Assembly (NCBI RefSeq): GCF_016802725.1
Contig: NC_052668.1
Location: 13,435,001 to 13,499,000, forward strand
DNA length: 64,000 nt
Direction of reading: 5' to 3'
Source of the DNA: Solenopsis invicta
Lineage: Eukaryota > Arthropoda > Insecta > Hymenoptera > Formicidae
The stretch's first letter is position 1. Each line of letters opens with the position of its first letter. The notes under the pieces are model-generated. The model saw only the letters and a list, made by a program, of their open reading frames with translations. It did no database searches and was not told where the DNA came from. The position numbers were made by a program, and so were the translations under genes. Positions 60,701 to 64,000 of the stretch are shown here, one piece after another.

Positions 60701-63700
60701 TTCTTTGCATATATCGCTTCAGTCATATCTAAAATATACATATATGTATATATAGATGTATATGTAACATATTCTACAAATGTCAATCGATACATCAATA
60801 TCATATAGATATTTTAATAGATCCATCGGATATCGTGTCTCACTTTAAATAATACTTTTTGCATCGCGAGTCCGAAAGCATTTCTTCATTACTGTCAGCT
60901 AGAAAAGATATTTTGCAATGTGGAACGCGATGGCAAATTCCTATAATATCTAGTTTGATTTGAAATAATCGCGCATGTCGAACCGGGAAACGTCGGGAAC
61001 GATAATTTTATCAAGATTTCTCTCATAATAATTAATCAAGCGACTTCAAGTGAACAAGGTACATATATCACGGCACCCCCTCCTTCAGTCGGATGCAATC
61101 TTATCGGGGTTCCCGTTTTTCACCGCGAAGAGAACGATTCCATCGAAATACTGTAGTACGTCGACCGTAATCCTTCGAACCCGGGCGATCCTTAGGGATC
61201 CGGAGTAGTAGTGGTGCAATTGTCGTCACCATAGCGAAGAAATTCTGAAAATGTTCCAATATTCCGATCTTACCGTTAGCAATCACGGCCGCTGATAAAA
61301 GTTCCGAGCTTTTCATTCGAATAATTCGAATTACCAACAGTATAATGCGGTTTGCGCATTTAATTTACATCTATTCGTTATCCAGATATTATTCGTTATG
61401 GACATTTCTGCAACGTACTCGCCTACGTACATTTGGAGAAACAATTATTGGCAAAAATTATGATATAGCGCGCTCGGCGAAAACAATTATCGAGATGCTT
61501 TTTGTGTCGGAGATATTTTCTTTGTAAATATTAAAACCGAATATTCGAAGACTTATTCTAAACAAACAAAAAAAAATAATTAAAATTTAAGTAAATTTTT
61601 TTTTTAATAAATGCACAATGATAGCATCAAGTAATGTTGATGAAAACACTTAACATTGTCTTTTAATGATTTTCTCCAGCTTAAATGACGATAATAATAG
61701 CATGGCGTGCCTCACTTTCGTGACTTGCTCTCTAATGCTATCATACTCTATAAGGCCGCGTGTTTGCGTGACATTGTCGCATAATCCATTAAATATTACA
61801 CGGAAGTGGGATGCAAATAATTTGCTCTAAACGCGTGGTAATCTCTAGCGAAAATATTCACTTCAGAAAAGCTTAAGGAAATTTTCTCGCTATCGCTTTC
61901 AGAAATTCATTTGCACCGTTCTGCTGTTCATTGCATTTTGCACTCATTGTAGCAGTATAAGAGCTTGAATAATTTTATTTTTTCTCTGTTACTTTATTCT
62001 GCTATGAAGAAAGTGTAGGTATCTTTTATAATTTTTATTATAAATTTTGTAATAAAAAAAATGCTATTTATCTTAAAAAAATGAAGTAATCTGGACTTAC
62101 GGTATGTCATTTGATCAATTTGTTCCTGCATTTATTCAATTAAGTAAAAATTTTATTTACTTGAATCAGCCGAAAATAAATAATAATATTGATCCGAACA
62201 ATCTGTAAGATAAAAGTGGAAGGCGTGAAATGATTATTTTTGGTAGATGAGGTCCAGAAAGCAATGACAGGAACTGATGAAAGAATATTCGATAATGAGA
62301 ACTGAACATTCTAGTTGTCCCTATCCTAAGAACCCACCCCTGGGATCATCAGCTTTTGTCGATCTGAATCAGCCAGCTAACAAGTTTCTACCCTCTTAGC
62401 CATTCACACGACCGATTCGATGAAGTAGCGAGAAAAAAGCTTTGGCGTCAGCTTTTTCCGAGTTCAACTGTACGTTTTTATATGGAGCATATTTTTTCAT
62501 TTTCTTGAAGTTTGGAATTTTTATTAAAACTGTGCAATGGTGATCTAATAACTTTTTATGTTAAATTGTGTAACACAATTCTCTCATGCAAAAACACTCC
62601 GCGATAAAAAACTTATGAATGTTATTGAAATTAATGGCATACCTCTGGTCATGGAATTGCTGCTACGCCGTAACGAATGAAAAATGCGAAATGCAAATGG
62701 AACATGTCACGCCATTATTTGATCCGAATGCTCATAGGGAGTTTCTTTTTCAGTAGGATAACGCGTCAGAGTTCTTGCGATAGTAGGAGAATTTAATATC
62801 ACGCGTCCTAGTTTGCTAAAGTCAAAGTGAATACTTTTTATGTATAAGAATTATTCAACTATATGTGTACGTATATAACTTTCGTTGTGTAGGAAAGTCA
62901 AAATGATTATGCAAAATCGTCACATAGATTTAACGTTAATGAACTTGATGAAAGAAGTTTTAATATACAATATTGTATAATCGAGTTAGGCGATTAATAA
63001 TTGAATACGAAATTCACTATAAGTTTGAATTTTATCAAACATTGCTAGCATTTTACAAAACCTTTTTTTTTCAAATTGGTTTAGACACAGAAATTAAAAC
63101 GAATCTACTCATGTACACGCGTAAAACAAATATAATGCAAAATATGCAATCGAGAACAATTGATCCGTAAAATTGTTGATTTTATTTTACGAGCTATATA
63201 AATTCCCGTGTTGTTGAGAGTTGCAGTAGTCTTCATGTATACGTAGATCACATAGAACGGTCGACTATAAAAATATATGTGCGAAAACGTATTTCTGCCA
63301 ACGCGTTTGTGACTCGTAATTTAACGTCGACTGACATCCCCTGAGTCTATCGTTGAAGGTAAAATCAACAAGACTGAACGTCACGACTGGGACTCGAAGA
63401 TCTTTTGAAAGACGACAATGGTGCACTTGATGTACTATGGCATATATAATGTTGTTACAATGTATCAAGAGTATATATATATCAAAAAATGGTCAAAAAG
63501 TAATAAAAAATATATCTTCAACTGTGCTGTAATCAGTATTGAGTGGTATCTCTATATATGTATCTAGATACATCTCTATATATCATGTATCTAGATGCAT
63601 GTATAGAGATACATTTTGTGTAACTGAGATGAAGTATTTGTCTCTGTATCTAGATACTAAAATATAATATCTGAACTATATTTTCAGATAAGTACATTAA

Positions 63701-64000
63701 ATGATGGTATCTTGAAAGCATGTTTTGTTTGTAAAAAAAAATTTTAATTAGACGAAAAACGAATAAAGTTATTTTTGGATTATTTGGATAACATTTGCAA
63801 TACTGTATCGTACTTATAATAAATGCTGAAAAAAATAGAACAATGGCACGTGTAATGCACAAAGAATACCTATTCTTTTTTTATTCCATAATTATGACTT
63901 TGAGGGGAAAAATTCTTTAATATCTTTCTGCTTTTCGCACATTATTAAATTAATAGAGGACAAAAGGGGTTAAATGACACCCATTTTCATTTTATTGAAT
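57701..64000. other. AT-rich non-coding stretch to the window end
   Basis: If the plus mini-exon is real, this is its downstream intron. No further exon is visible. GC-richer patches lie at 61,060-61,300 and 62,330-62,450. Short openings such as 60,412-60,690 (plus) have no recognisable domains. A cluster of palindromic TATCTAGATA motifs lies near the right end. Confidence 0.45.
63545..63660. repeat. Cluster of TATCTAGATA palindromes
   Basis: GTATCTAGATAC-like motifs occur at about 63,560, 63,588 and 63,647. An outer GTATCTCTATA (63,545) pairs with TATAGAGATAC (63,602-63,612). The whole is a low-complexity palindromic patch, perhaps a decayed foldback element or an expanded short repeat. Confidence 0.5.

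Noticed and set aside
61140..61210. Possible tRNA B-box on the minus strand (GGGTTCGAAGG)
   Set aside because: No A-box at the right distance and the flanks cannot form an acceptor stem or cloverleaf.
1..64000. CRISPR arrays, prophage, operons or prokaryotic defence systems
   Set aside because: No regularly spaced repeats, no packed gene clusters and no ribosome-binding-site pattern. Splice signals and MITEs indicate a eukaryotic genome.

Overview
The window reads as nuclear DNA of an insect, most likely an ant or another hymenopteran. It is AT-rich overall, with microsatellites, short foldback (MITE-like) repeats, and islands of GC-rich sequence dense in CpG. This is an inference from composition and element types; no species-diagnostic gene is present. 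There is no operon-like gene packing, no rRNA, no recognisable tRNA, no CRISPR array, and no long open reading frame matching a family I know. Almost all ORFs of 60-140 codons look like chance openings, and many begin at non-ATG codons.

The supportable gene signal lies at about 49.9-57.8 kb. A minus-strand exon at 49,962-50,028 encodes a clean signal peptide and ends at a consensus GTGAGT donor in phase 1. Upstream of it are a 5' leader with two tiny uORFs and a TATA box about 29 bases before an initiator-like CAGT. A CpG-rich flank to about 51.24 kb carries a perfect CRE palindrome. The gene should continue to lower coordinates, but I found no convincing second exon in the remaining 49.9 kb, so that stretch is probably a giant first intron, or partly intergenic.

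Further upstream is an unusual arrangement. A 50-base minus-strand mini-exon (53,054-53,103) and a 42-base plus-strand mini-exon (57,659-57,700) share a core matching at 25 of 30 bases, both have good splice signals, and they point away from each other. Between them is a CpG-rich block (55.38-57.35 kb) that looks like a divergent promoter region. It contains one more minus-strand donor (55,378), preceded by an ATG whose frame stays open through the minus mini-exon, and a 124-bp MITE.

The rest is repeat-bearing non-coding DNA. It includes a mariner-type palindromic MITE (15.03-15.18 kb), a decayed hAT-like relic with part of a BED finger (15.57-16.36 kb), and foldback elements at 17.6, 34.3-34.7, 45.15-45.38 and 48.52-48.79 kb, the last two being one family. 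There is also a 240-bp tandem duplication at 38.0-38.5 kb, a diverged direct repeat at 55 kb, several short hairpins, and long AT, TC and GA microsatellites. Smaller GC-rich patches (for example 2.5-2.9, 13.7-14.3, 31.1-31.6 and 47.45-48.24 kb) could be regulatory but have no decisive evidence.
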